Shown: positions 12,871 through 25,507, numbered from the stretch's first letter. The stretch: DNA of 64,000 nt from Sipunculus nudus (GCA_026874595.1 CM049310.1:3968001-4032000); one strand, 5' to 3'. Notes: a model not told the origin generated them from the letters alone. Numbers and translations are program-made.

Positions 12871-15539
12871 TTGTATGATGACGAGCCAGGTAGGTCTCTT
12901 ATCAGTGGGGCCATTAGGGGAAGTTGGAAGCTGATCAAAGTGAATGTAACTTGATAATCAACAGAGTATCTGCATTGAAAGGACGAAGTAACAACTGTCA
13001 GGATGGAGGTCCTGCAGAGTGATTGGACAGTTAACAAAGCTGTAATGTTGATACCCTGAGAGAACCTGAGACTGGGCCAGCAAACAGGGAGGGAGATGGC
13101 TGTTACAACAGCCACCATAACTTGTCCACAAGGATTGCTCAGGGGAAAGCTGTTATGAAAGCTGGCTGTGTCTGGCACTTGCCTGGGGCTCGGTTACATG
13201 TATATTACACAGTTGGTGACAGGGTTTGCACCCTTAGGTCCTCTGATGTCACTAATTCATGCAATAACTTACAAGAGGTCATGGTCCTGCTGACTGGTAG
13301 GGAAAACAGTTAGTGGACATTATATTTCACTGCTCGTAAACATGATCCCCAGTTCATCTAACTCTGCAACCTCATCTGGTGACCATCAATCAATCTGTCC
13401 ATCAAACCTGCATCTGCCAATCAAATCCTTCATTATGCTATTAAAACTTTCACCTGTTAAACTACATCTTATTTCATTGTTGGTTCTGAAGGGTCTGAAG
13501 AGAATCATCATTCAGAGGATGTCTACACACCAGTATTAATATTATAGGTAAATTTGATGAAGTCTCTTTGCAAATGAGATTAATCTTGAAGACATTCTAT
13601 GATATGAAAAGGGGGCAAAAAAGAAACTTACAGATATTCTGTTAAAATTTTAAATATCAGTGTTTGATAATAAATAATTATTCATTTATAGAATTTTATT
13701 CTTACTCACGTTTGAAAGAATTGAGGGTTAGGCAAATAATCTTCAATAAATTATATCTGTCCCATATCAGTGTCTTAAGCCAGTGATGATTTGATTCAGT
13801 CAAGTTGAATGTCCATAATTTTGCTGACTCCTTTGATCAATGGTATCAGGAAAGAAAACCAAAGACTTATTCTTACCAAAGTATATTCCACTCTGATATG
13901 TGAAGTACATCATGGACACAGCCATGGGTTAATATTCTCCAGCTTGTGTTTTTGTTTATGTTGAATTATAACAGATCACTTGACAAAGTCTCATGCATAT
14001 TCATAAGACCTTGTGGCTTGTAAATTAGTTGCTTGTCTTTTCACCCAGCAGAGTGTCATGCATATTCATATAACCTTGTGACCTGCTAATTAGGGAGGAG
14101 CTGAGGGTGTGACATTGTTGTGACTGGCGTCCCCTGCTGTTGTCAGTATTTGGTCAGACAGGCCCCTGCTGACAGTTTCCTTAACAAGCTGATTGTCATC
14201 TTCTTCATGTGCTGCAGCAGCCTGTGTTTCATTGTAACAGCATCTGACAGCAGTCTTTGCAGCAGTAATATTGACACTATCTCACTGAAAATTGGCACTT
14301 TCTCTGCTGCCCTGCTGTGGTAGACTGTGGAGTGACAAGGGCCATGGTGAAAAGTAGACACTAACAACATGAGGTTCTCATACCAAATACTCCCTATTTG
14401 CTCTACTTGCACTAACATGTAAAATGACATAAAGAGCAGAATTTAATACCATCTTTCATTTATTTGTAGAAAATTTAAAAAGTGAATATGCTATGAGTTT
14501 CATCTGAGCTACCTAGTCATTCTGTCATTCTACCCAGTCATACCCAGTTTTCTGCAGTCATCATTCAGTGCTACAGCTGCCCTTATCTGAAGAAAGATGT
14601 CTCACTGGGTCCTCTTGACTTTCTGCAATTCTATGTCCACTTGCCCTGTTCATTTTATTTAGTTCTCAAGGAATAGACCCCATCACAGGAACGTGCGGCT
14701 TGAAGATCATAGATGAGAAAGCACCCAGGATATCATGGGGCCTAGAATATGAAATTTGGTCTAATTTGTATCATTTTGAGCCCACTGGGTTCATGTTATT
14801 GCACTGTTTCAATAATGTCGTCTTGCTGCTGTGCAACACAGGTGCTAGCACCCCTGTATGGTACATACAAAGAGACTTCTCAAAGAGTGGAAAAAATGTG
14901 ATTTGCTTTAAAATTTGTCTGTATATGCTTTGTCCATCACCCAAACAAGACACAGTCAGTCACTAGGGGACTAACATTTTGTGTGTGACTACTGAACCTT
15001 TGAGAGCAGCTGTTGCAAGATAGAGCTGTGATAATTCAACATACACAGGTTATATACCAAGCAATATATACTGTTTTTGTGCTCAGTGAAGGGTAGGGCA
15101 GTTTTTTCCAGGCAGTTAAATTTAAACTGATGCAGTCATTAATATACTTACAGAGATTTAAGTGCCTCTGTATTAAATTAAGTTTGGTCAGTGCCTCTCC
15201 ATCTTAGTTGACTTTAAACCTCATATATTTATTGCATTCCTTTTCCAGCTTATACTGTAGATAATATATAGCTTAGATTATGTGGTCTGCAAGTGTGCTG
15301 GCAATTTAGCACATCAGTTGTATAGTCAGGGTATGTTATAATATGTGTATACTCTGGTTTGGCAGGGGACCAACTTTCTATTTATATCTTACACATTTTA
15401 TATATAACAATTCATCAGTTTACATAGATATGTCTGTAAAACAGGACTTACCAAACTTTCTTCATGAAATTCTTTATATGTGACTGAAGAATTTACTGAT
15501 CAATTCATGTCACTGGGCATTGTTGCCACAAATGCAGCA
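12871..15539. other. Unique non-coding stretch
   Basis: No convincing exon or repeat. Two similar phrases ('catgcatattcata' near 13992 and 14057) are spaced about 65 bp apart. Short open frames near 14120-14430 and 14700-14966 have no recognisable features. Confidence 0.35.
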
Positions 15540-16280
15540 TGTGGTTATAGAGTAATGGGGAAGATACGCTCCCTAGGCAGCGGAAATCTTGCGCTTCTAA
15601 AGAAGCAACTGATTTTCACGCTGCCAGCTTTGACCGTTTATGATATATTTAGACACCAGATGGCTGTTTGTTGTCCACTGAAATAAACGTGCGTACGATG
15701 CAACAAGCAGCCAATCAGATACCAATACATAAACACTCGACTGGCATCCTGGCTCCGCCCATTGCCGCGCTTCAAGCGACGTTTGATGAGTTTCCGGTCG
15801 AATTTAAATTGCTCCCTCTGCATTCTCGCATCATCGACCGATTCGATTATGACATTATGACTGTGTTAGCGACGCGTAGCCATGTATCTGTTGTCTGCAG
15901 AACTGAAACCAGCCAGCGAGGTGTGCACGCAGCCTTTGTTGTAACGTTTCATTTGAATTACAGCTCACCGGCCGAGCATCCTATGTGCCCAAGGCCCTAA
16001 GCAAACCACATCAGGGGCAATTCTCTCTGAGCCTGTGGCCTGTTTAGACGGTTACGCTGGGGGATGAACTGTCACTCAAAAAGAAATGAATATGATTGGC
16101 TCCGTGTATTCCTCACTTGGCTTTGTCTTCCAGCACAAAGTTTCATCTGATTGGACAAAAATACAGTGCTCCCCTCTGGTGTTGCAAAGCAGGATACGAG
16201 GTCATAACAAACAGCGCCTTACGATATAGGAAGTAGCCCTATAGGTAAAGCGCTGTGTAAAGAGCGTATGGGGAAGAATG
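15540..16280. promoter_or_regulatory. CpG-rich promoter-like stretch
   Basis: CpG dinucleotides are clearly denser than in the surrounding AT-rich DNA. CCAAT-type sites occur at about 15711 (CCAATCAG) and in reverse at 16098 and 16150 (GATTGG), and a GC-box-like CTCCGCCC lies near 15752. It sits 1-1.8 kb upstream of the first visible CAP exon, so it could be a CAP promoter with a short leader exon, or an alternative promoter. No TATA box or initiator is convincing, and direction is unknown. This is inference from composition and motifs only. Confidence 0.3.
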
Positions 16281-17302
16281 AATTCCTGTTGTTTTGCGCT
16301 CCTTGTGCTTGGACCAAGAGAAACATGGTATACAGAGCAGCGGGTACACCAGGGAGAACTGGGATGACTGAACTGTGTAAGCACTGTGAGAGCAGCATAC
16401 AATTGGTGGTTCTTTAATTGCTATAGGCCATCATGTCTTGCGGTTATTTTTATTAACAATTATTAGATGTATCATGCATTACCCTCGGGGTGGGGGGGGG
16501 GGGTATTTTTTTCAAGAAAGTTGCTTGACTCTCTGGAAAGTGTCAAAACTTCTAGTTTAAGCGATAGAGTTCAAGATTCACAAGGGGGTTATTATATTTT
16601 AAATGTAAACCTGTAAGTAGATCAGTGGATGACTAACTTTAGTTTATGCAAGTTATAGTTAAACTTCCTGGTCACGATATCAAGGGCAATTAAAGCCTCA
16701 GTCATAGATAGATACAATCAGCCATATTGTATGATTTGCATTAAAACACTATATATCTGTTTAATTAAAGATATACATTGGATCTTAATCATCATGATTA
16801 ACTTAATGTCACACTGTTTAAGTAATTGTTACAAGATGCATTTAAGGGCAGACCTAACTGTCTTGCCATTAGAGCTTGCTTTATTGTTGAGGAGATTGAA
16901 ACACTGGTCTTGTGCGGCACTGACATGGGTTTGAATCAAGGATTGCCCACTCTGTATTTCCCCTGTCTACATGAACCAATAAATAAGTACAATTGATGCA
17001 GTTTTGAGGAAGTCAAATGGAGCACAGGCATACTTAGTAGAAACCAAGATAATGACACAGATCTGTTTACATTGTAGACACTGTTTGTCATGGATAGCAT
17101 TATTGATATTAATTATATATTGACCCCGAATGAGAAAACACAAAACTTACACACATGCACTTTGACAACTATATCAAGTTGTCATTTTGTTGCAGCAAAT
17201 TTGTTTTTCCTGTCTCCTGAGTAAGAAAACAATATTCTGGCTCTCCTGTCATGATGAACTAGGTCTTTATGATTAACAAGAATTGTCTCCATGCTGTTAC
17301 AG
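16281..17302. other. Non-coding stretch upstream of first visible CAP exon
   Basis: Contains a G-run (about 16488-16503) and a possible decayed tRNA-derived SINE in about 16855-16985 (phrases 'acactggtcttgtg' and 'gggtttgaatc' resemble tRNA internal promoter regions). The last bases form the splice acceptor ctgttacag of the CAP exon. No start-codon exon could be identified here. Confidence 0.35.
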
Positions 17303-17409
17303 AGGAGCTTGCTGCTTTTGTCCAGGCTTACGATGACATGATCGGGGGCGGGGCGTTCAGCAGGTTCATGGCACTTAGCGGAAAAATTGGTGGCGAAGTC
17401 AAGGAACAG
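17303..17409 (+). CDS. CAP: Cyclase-associated protein (CAP), internal exon 1 of 6 visible
   Basis: CAP (adenylyl cyclase-associated protein, Srv2 family) binds ADP-actin and cofilin and speeds monomer recycling in the cytoplasm; the yeast homologue also contacts adenylyl cyclase. This exon begins with 2 nt of a split codon and then encodes 35 residues from ELAAFVQAYDDM to KIGGEVKEQ. That is the start of the helical folded domain, where vertebrate CAPs read like '..KISKEIGGDVQKH'. Acceptor ctgttacag and donor CAG|gtaagc are canonical. The preceding exon, which should carry the start codon and N-terminal coiled coil, was not found. The exon is richer in GC than its flanks, as expected of coding DNA here. 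CAP1/CAP2 duplication is a vertebrate feature, so a single CAP is assumed. Confidence 0.88.
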
Positions 17410-17806
17410 GTAAGCTTTCTTCATCTTGTTATTAATTAAATGTTAACTTGTTATATAAAAGTCAAGGTATTGTCACTGAGATAAGTACTGCAGTTGCTTA
17501 TTTGTACCACCTTTTGTTTATACTCTGATATAATATCTGTGAATTTTCAGATGGTTCAGTTCAAGGTATTTATTGTTTACAGTAAAACCAATGTTGCTTA
17601 TCTGTGCCATCTGGTGGTTACACTTGAAACTTCTACTGTAATTTGTTTGATTCATATAAACCTTAGTCAAAGCATGTTTCTCTTAATTGTAACATTAGCT
17701 GCATGCATCAGTGTTTAAACTTTTTCCCAGAGATATTCAAAGGAATGTTCATGAAAGAACATTTCAGTCAGAGCACAGTGTTTACGTTTTATAATTCTGT
17801 TACCAG
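17410..17806 (+). other. CAP intron, 397 bp
   Basis: Bounded by gtaagc and taccag; phase 0. No repeats or internal exons seen. Confidence 0.8.
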
Positions 17807-17884
17807 GCTGATATGGTTAAAGATGGCTTCCAAGGTGTTAGAAGTCTATTGGTCACAGCTTCTAAGTGTAAAGAGCCTTCTGAG
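17807..17884 (+). CDS. CAP: CAP, internal exon 2 of 6 visible
   Basis: 26 codons, phase 0 at both ends: ADMVKDGFQ, then RSLLVTASKCKEPSE. This corresponds to the family stretch '[24 protein letters not shown]' and contains the strongly conserved LLVTAS helix of the helical folded domain. Acceptor ttaccag and donor GAG|gtatgt are canonical. The next exon lies 23.4 kb away. Confidence 0.92.
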
Positions 17885-19671
17885 GTATGTACAGTTTTAT
17901 GTATGTTAACATCATCCATGTGCCACTCTTAACAATTGCATCCTCATAGGTGACACTATATTTTTGTCCCTGACTTGGTGGTCTTCAACACAAATATTCA
18001 CCATTTTAAGATTTTCAAAGATTTCCTTTGCCTTATTTAATACTGTACATTAATGTATGGTTCTTATCTGGGTATCTGTTAGCTCTTTTTATGGTAATGG
18101 CTGGATGGAATTTCACAAAATTTACAACCATTTAGTGAATACCATCTGTAAACCTATATTTGTGGTGCTGCCTACATATTTCATGTGTTAGTGTACATTT
18201 TACTTTGTGCTGTTGTTGCCAACTTTACACACCAAACTGGCTGGAAGTATTTAAAGAAATATGGACTCATGTGTCCACTTTAAAGCTCAACATAATTCTG
18301 CTTAGGTGCCACCACCTACCTTTTCTGTCAGAGTGGCCTAGCCAGTTGTTCTGCCAAGTGTACAGTGTTTTGAAGGACATATCCTGGTCATGTTCAGACC
18401 ATGTTATTTCCAGTTAACTTGAAAGATCAGCAAAATCAAGATGACTTAATATAGTATTAAAAAAATCTCTTAGAATAGTAAAAGTGCAATAGATTTCAAA
18501 GATCAAAGAGTATAATATATTCTCTTACCATGAACATTGAAAAATCAAGTATTCCTTGTAGCTGAGTGAGGTTCTCACCTTTTGAAAGGAGAAATTTTTT
18601 CTCCATAAATGTTAATAATTATATTTGAAAAATAAATTAATGTCATGGTTTCAGAACATCAGCATATGTTCACTGTCTGCCTGAGAAAGGGCTTAAGTCT
18701 CTTGTGCTGCCATCTGTTGGGAGATTTGACAGATCTAATCATTTCACCACACACACTTGTACCATGTACCTGTTGTTTTACAAATATTGTTTTCATGTAG
18801 CAAATGTATTCAGTGATAGTCACCTGAGCACACAATGTCAAGTCATACACTTTATCATTATGTAGACACTTGCCATAATAATTGTGTAACATAGGAGAAA
18901 TAGATATAAACCAGCCATATAATGGAATGACCATGATAAATGCAATCAAAGGCACAAATGTAAGCTTTCAAGGTTAAGCCTTATTTTTGTGAACACTATG
19001 TTGTTGGTGACGCAAGCTGTACTAATATTGGGTGTAGATTTATGTATACAAGTGTGGGCTTGGCAGAGATCCCCAGAAGATAAATAATATAAACAGTGAA
19101 TGTTTTTTAACGCGCCTGGTAAGAACACATGCAGCCACTTTAAAGGGCGTCTCATCAAACATTAAAAAGTGAGAGAAATTTACTCTGCTTCATGTTAGTA
19201 CATGTATGTGTGTGTACACAGCCATTTTGACTGTACTTTCTTAGCCTTTATGAGTGATTTATGACCATGGAATCTTTCCAAATCTGTAATTGCCTTTTTT
19301 TGCCCACTTAACTCTGGGTTGTATGAGAAATTTTTACATGTACATAGATCTCTTCCCATTCTGATAAGCTGTTTTATTGGATGTTCATTAATTAACAGCA
19401 TATTTTTTCTGTTTTCCAAATGATCAGGATGTACACTATATTTTCTACATGCCAGGCAATTCTATGTATACATGATTAAAGAAAGATTCCTTTCCTCAAA
19501 TATTGCCTTATTATCTGCCCATTTAGTACTTAGACTGGTGTAGGGTCTATGGATAAAATCTTAGGTGTCCAGAATCTTTGGTTTAAAGAAACTTTTGAAT
19601 GGTTGGTTGGATCTTGCAGAATTTGACATCAAGTAACAGGTGCTCTCCTGTTCTGGATAAAAAAAGATCAC
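17885..19671 (+). other. CAP large intron, unique left part
   Basis: AT-rich, stop-dense, no recognisable repeat termini. A phrase near 18160-18250 (gtggtgctgcc ... ccaaactggctgg) faintly recalls the family B/C body but is too decayed to call. Confidence 0.5.
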
Positions 19672-20569
19672 TTTTTAGTGAACCTGTGAGCTTATGGGAT
19701 GGTGCGGCGGCGGCTTGCAAATAATCAGTCATCTGAAAAACTCTATCGGATTTTGTTTATTTTTTTTCTAACTGCATTTTCTTAGATTTTATAGGGAAAA
19801 AGCTAAAATAGCTTTAAAAATCTTCTTCTCAAAAACTGTCCAGCTAAATTGTCCAATATTTCACAGCAATGATCCCTGGAACAATCTTTCTCAAGTTTGT
19901 TCGAATAGTTCCAGTTCGGAGATTTTTGGCTTAGTTACAGGAGGTTGAACTTAGTCATCTGTCCAAAAAAGCACACTAAAATTAAAATCTCAGAAACGGC
20001 TAGAGCTATAATCATCAAATTTTATACCAATGTTTGTCACATATGTCATATCTGAAATTGAGGTATTGGTGGCGCCACCTACATTGATGTGTTTCTTACA
20101 AGCGAAAATGTAATTTTAAACTCTTCTAGCTTATACACAGATTTATGATGAAACTGTTAAGCTGATTGGTTTAAACTTTACAAGAATTATTCTATGGTAG
20201 GGTTCTGCCAGTTTTATAAGAATAGATTGGGTAAATACAGCTTTTAAAAAGCATTGTAGCCAATTGAAAAAGGCTTTCTGTGTTTGAAAACAGATTTGAC
20301 AACGAGCTGAGTTTCAGCAGCCAAGTCAAGAGGTCACTCAGTACAAACAGGTGGGGTCCAGACATCACCATGGCAACTGACTTGGCTCTGGCAGGTGTCT
20401 AGACAATGTCTAGACAATGTCTAGACACAGCGTCTAGACGTCTAGACACAGCGTCTAGACGTCTAGACACAGCGTCTAGACGTTTAGACACAATGTCTAG
20501 ATGCAGAATTCCCAAATTATTGGAACTTTCAACTGTTTGAAAAAACTTGGTTTGCATTTTAAGCGAATC
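19672..20569 (+). mobile_element. Family C element, 5' part
   Basis: Starts in an oligo-T tract with AGTGAACCTGTGAGC (19677-19691) and continues with the C body (matches 29140-29411, 21600-22020 and 29909-30110). Right of about 20290 it diverges and carries a TCTAGA-rich array. It has no 3' C terminus. A CTAG-TTT at 20566-20572 just left of family B sequence could be another element end, but that is uncertain. Confidence 0.55.
20397..20502. repeat. Palindromic GTCTAGAC array
   Basis: The 8-bp palindrome GTCTAGAC occurs perfectly at 20397, 20408, 20419, 20432, 20440, 20453, 20461 and 20474, with near copies at 20482 and 20495. Spacing settles into alternating 13 and 8 bp, giving a 21-bp compound unit. 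Adjacent copies can pair, so the array can form serial cruciforms. Confidence 0.9.
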
Positions 20570-21355
20570 TAGTTTATCATCAGGTCACATGTGAACTGCT
20601 GTGCCCTCATTTTTGGTAGACCTCTGACCTTTCCTTGCTGCCCAGCATCCAATTGTGCGTCTGTTTCCACACATAAACCCACATATCTCTGGAACTGTTT
20701 CATCAATCAGGCTAAAAATTTTGCACAAATGTAGCCCTTTGATAGCTTTATAACATACATTAAAAATGGTGGTGCCACCTGCAACCATTTTTGCACAGCA
20801 TCCATATGTTCATCTGCCTTGGGATAAAATCACTCATATCTCAGCAGTGGTTTGACTTTTCCACCTGAAATTTTGCAGGTTTATACATCCTGGACAGCTT
20901 TCTTGATTTGATGACAGGTGGCACCACCTACATTCCCGTTTACTCTGCAGACATCCAAGCTCATATCTCAGGAACCATTTGACTGATTGGGCCTAAATTT
21001 TGCTTGTGTATAGATCTCACATAGCTCTTTATTATAGGCAAAACTGGTGGCACCACTTGCAACCACTTATGCACAGCATCCATCTGTTCATCTGCCTTGG
21101 GGTTAAATTACTCATATCTCAGAAGTGGTTTGACTTTTTCACCTGAAATTTTGCAGGTTTATACATCCTGGACAGCTTTCTCAATTTTATGACAGGTGGC
21201 GCCACCTACATTCATGTCTACACTGCAGACATTTATGCTAATTTGCAACACACCTCACTCTATTCTCCTTGCCACTTAATCCATGCCTCACTTCACCCGT
21301 GCCACTCTGATTTCTGCGAATACACATAGTCGCTTGTCGACTACCCATATTCTAG
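20570..21355 (+). mobile_element. Family B element, 5'-truncated copy
   Basis: Body matches 1815-3092 and 27601-28652 (tandem units; ggtggcgccacc palindromes at about 21197). Its 3' end has the hairpin TAGTCG-cttgt-CGACTA and CTAG at 21352-21355, followed by TTTT. The 5' GTATCCGCC start is missing. Confidence 0.65.
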
Positions 21356-21557
21356 TTTTAAAATGTCCTAGACTAAAACTTGCAGGTCTGAAATGTCCAT
21401 TTTGCTGAAATCTTAATGACGAAGGTAGATATGCAGGACTTAAGAGGATGAATATTAAACTTGATATCCAGGGAGGTCCATGGAAAGTCTTCTTGTTGGA
21501 AACACTTATTGTTACCATGTTGGTTGGCTGAGCATCATGACGCATGGGCCCATTGTT
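21356..21557 (+). mobile_element. Family A-like 3' end fragment
   Basis: About 200 bp ending GGCTGAGC, then a decayed GACGCATGGGCCC palindrome and ATTGTT. This is recognisably the 3' end format of family A (compare 10883-10917). A family C element begins at the very next bases. Confidence 0.45.
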
Positions 21558-23175
21558 AGGGAACCTGTGAGCTTATGTGATGGTGTGACATTGTCTGTAT
21601 ATTAATCAATACTATCTAAAAAATGGCAGGAGCTAGCATCACCAAATTTATGCAAAAATCAGTCATATAAAAAACTGTTGGAATTTGCTTATCTTTTTAC
21701 TTTCTGCCTTGACAAGGATTTTATACAGAAACGCTAAAAAACCTTTAAAATTCTTCTTCTCCAAAACTGTCCTGCTAAATTGTCAAATATTTCACCGAAA
21801 TAATCCTCGGAACAATCTCTCTCAAGTTTGTTCGAATATTTCCAGTTTGGTGATTTTTTTACTGAGTTACAGGAAGCTGAACTTAGTCATTTGGCAAAAA
21901 TAAAAAAAAACAACTAAAATTAAAATATCAGACAGCTGACGTGATCATCTCCAAATTTTATGCAAATGTAGGTCACATGAGTCATATTTGAAATTGAGAT
22001 GTTTGTGGCACCACCTGCACCAAAATTTTTGTAAGGGGGTCATTGGTCATCGGTACATTAACCCATAATTTCTCAGCAATAGCAGGAGCTAGCATCCCCA
22101 AATTTCATGCTAATATCAGTCATATATCATATATTGAGGGGTTGAGCTTTTTTGGTGCCACCTGCATCAACTTTCATTTTACAGGGCAAAAGCTTGAAAA
22201 CCTTTGAAAAACTTCTTCTCCAAAAACTTTCAGCTAAATTGTTCAATACTTCACAGAAATGATCCCAGAGACGAATTCTCAAGTTTGTTCAAAAGGTTTG
22301 GGTATGGTGAATTTTGGCCTAATTACAGGAATTTTATTCTAGTCATTTGGCCATGTAAGCATACTTACATAGCAGTCTCAGAAAAGACAGGAGCTAGCAC
22401 CACCAAGTTCTGTGCAAATGTTGATCACATGACTCATATTTGAAACTGAGGTTTATTGAATTAACAAATTGAGCTCTTTTGGTGTATAAGCAGAGCTGTA
22501 CAGGCAACATAAATGATTGGTTCCATTGCCAGCTTCTGTGTAAGATAAACCCATGAATAGAATATATCTGTATTCTGATTTTGCTTTCAATAGGCATCTG
22601 TTAATTATTATTCTTAACATTTGATAAAAAAAGGTCTAATGAATATGTAGCTTGAAAAAACATTGTAGGCAAAGTCTTTCAATATGTATAAACCAATTTA
22701 GCCACAGGCCAAAATTATGTATGTATCTATAAATAGCTTGGCAGACTGCCCACTATTTCAGATTTGGCAAAAGACCAAGTCAGTCTGTCTTTTAATAGCT
22801 TTGGCAGACTGCCAACTATCAGATTTTGCAACAGGTCAACAGTTCACTCAGTGCAGCCAGGTACAGATCAAGAGTTTACTCTGTGTAGTAGCTGCAGCTG
22901 GCAATTAGCTTTTCTTGACTTAGGACAACTGCCTGCCTCAACTGAGCTTTCTTCAGCCCAGTAACCTGACTCAAGAGAAATTTGTTGTATCTGCCTTAAA
23001 TTTTGGCTTGTCCATGCATCTATGATTGCTTTCTCGTACACAAGACTTGTGTTGCCACCTACAATGATTTTTGCACTGTGTATGTACCTGCTTATTTCTC
23101 AGGAGGGATTTGATAGCCTGAAATAATGCATTTCTATACATATTGTATACAAGACTGGTGTCACAACCTACAATA
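21558..23175 (+). mobile_element. Family C element, 5' part
   Basis: Starts AGGGAACCTGTGAGC (21558-21572); body matches 1-1560 and 29140-31000. It is interrupted at 23175/25508 by a complete family A element; the flanks rejoin into the sequence seen uninterrupted at 1552-1576. Confidence 0.65.
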
Positions 23176-25507
23176 ATTAGCTCAGCTGACTATAAGTCAT
23201 CTGAGCTATAGTCGTGGTCCATTGTGCGTCGTCCGCCCGTCTGTCTGTCTGTCCGTCCGTCCAGATGTCCGTCCGTAAGACTGGCATGTTTTGACACCAT
23301 TGGACCTACGAATCTGAATTTTGGCATACAGTTAGATGTCCCCAAAATCTCTTACCATGCCTAAAATTGGGTCAATAGGACTTCGTTCCTTTGAGATATT
23401 AAGTAAAAACCTAAATTTTTTATTAGAAATCTATTTTCACACTTCAGGACTGCCTAATATCAAAACCACTCATCTGGTTTTCTTCATATTTACCATAAAT
23501 ATTCCTCTATATAGTTCCTATGTACATGCCAGAAATTAAGTCCATATTATTCAATTAAAAAAAGTTATGGGCCCAAACATAATAGACTTTGTAAAAAAAT
23601 CAGGAAAGATATTTGGTCACCTAAGACCAAAAGTGTTAAAGGTAGGGACTTTTTTTCAGTAATACAACTTTAATTAATCAAAATTTAATTGTATACCAAA
23701 AATTAGATCAAAACCTGTTAAATTTTTTAAATATTGGCAAAAATATAAAATTGGTACCTTAAATTTTGCCCAACTTTGGCCACGGCACGTTTTTTTCCTG
23801 TAAGTACTGTGGATTTAATTTTCACAGCATGTACACATAAGGATTTATTCTGTTTAAATCTGAAATTTGAAAATAAAAGCTGCAAAATTAGGCTAGTAAT
23901 TGAATTTTTTGGAGGCTCTTGTATTCCCGTACATTGTCAAGCAGTCCACTTTCGTGACTGTAGGTCATTCAGTGCATATCTCTATGCTCCCCAGGCTGTT
24001 GGCATAATGTTAGATGTCCCAAAGATCTCCTACCAAGCTGAAAACTGGGTCTTTGCGACATTGTTCCTTTGAGAAATTAAGGAAAAATCCTCGAATTTTT
24101 TATTAAAAACATATTTTCACACTTCAGGACTGCCTAATATCAAAAACCACTCATCTGTTTTTCCTCATATTTACCATGAATATTACTCTATATAGTTCCT
24201 ATATACATGCCAGAAATAAGGTCTGTATTATATAATTTAAAAAATTTATGGGCTCAAACATAATGCATTTAGTAAAAAATCAGAAAAGATATTTGATCGC
24301 TTAACACAAAATATGTTAAAGCTAAGGACTTTTTTCCAGTATTTTAACTTAAATTAATCAAAATTAAATTGTATACCCAAAATTAGATCAAAATCTTTTA
24401 AATTTTTAAAAATATTAGCAAAAATAAAAATTGGTACCTTAAATTTTGCCCAACTTTGGCCACGGCACGTTTTTTTCCTGTAAGTACTGTGTATTTAATT
24501 TTCACAGCATGTGCACATAAGGATTTAATCGGTTAAAATCTGAAATTTGAAAATAAAAGCTGCAAAATTAGGCTAGTAATTGAATTTATTTTGGAGGCTC
24601 TTGTTGTATTCCCTTACATTGTCAAGCAGTCCACTTTGGTGACTGTAGGTCATTCAGTGCAGCTCTCTCCACTGAGTTTATCTTGATCAGGCTGACGCAG
24701 TTAATACCATACCACAGGGAGCCTTTTTCTCTGGCAACCTCCAAACCCCCCCCCCCCCCCCACCCCCCCACCCCTCCACCCCCGTACCCCACCCCCATTC
24801 TGTTGACAGACCTGTACTATGAACTAGATGAATCTTAAAATTAACATTTTTTTCAGCAACGAGCAGTAACAACGGAGACCCCTCCCCCCACCCACCCCTT
24901 CAATACACAGGACTAATAAACAATACTTATAATTTTAATGTTAAATAAATTCTTTTTGATGAGACTTGGACAATTTTGATTGTTTTAAAGAAAAATAATT
25001 CAGGAATTTAATCCTAATATTCAAATGTGATCAAATATTAGGATCTAATGTAAGTGCTAACTGACAAGATTTAAGAAGATATAAATACTTTGTAGCATTT
25101 CATTTATATCTCTTAAAGTTGGAAGGGCCTAGGTGTGAATAACACTGTTAACTGAGTATTAAAATTAGGAATATTGGTCAAACTTAGTGGGATTAATTTT
25201 TGACTCATATGGCCATATATTTAACAGCTTTTGAAAACTTAATTACCTTCACACATTATTTGTTTATGAAATGTTACTTTTATATAACACTTACCGTAGG
25301 CCTATTTGTTCCCTTGGTGCATCACTAAATGGTTTAGCTCATGTCCATTATTCTATAATTTACAGAGTTTCAATTTAGCAGGGCCATTTTCTCATAGTTT
25401 TTCTAATGATAATATACATGAAAAACCAAAAGAAATAAAAATATTTTGCAGTTACTAATATTTTCCTAAATTCAGCTGAGCAATGTGACCCATGGGTCCC
25501 TTGTTTT
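23176..25507 (+). mobile_element. Family A element, complete copy A2
   Basis: 5' motif AGCTCAGCTG at 23179-23188 in the same 29-nt stem-loop as 8239-8267, then a GTCC-rich block. 3' end CAGCTGAGC (25473-25481), GACCCATGGGTC, CCTTG, Ts. The interior holds two direct copies of a 680-bp module (identical phrase ttggtacctt at 23751 and 24431). A poly-C stretch lies at 24746-24795. No coding capacity. Confidence 0.75.

Noticed and set aside
12675-13178. 167-codon minus-strand open frame, the longest in the window
   Set aside because: It crosses the G/C homopolymer runs, has Gly and Pro tracts from them, shows no domain, and lies in non-coding-like sequence.
16310-16385. CAP start-codon exon ending before gtaagc near 16377
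   Set aside because: Joining it to the split codon of the 17303 exon would create a TAG stop, and the peptide does not resemble a CAP N-terminus.
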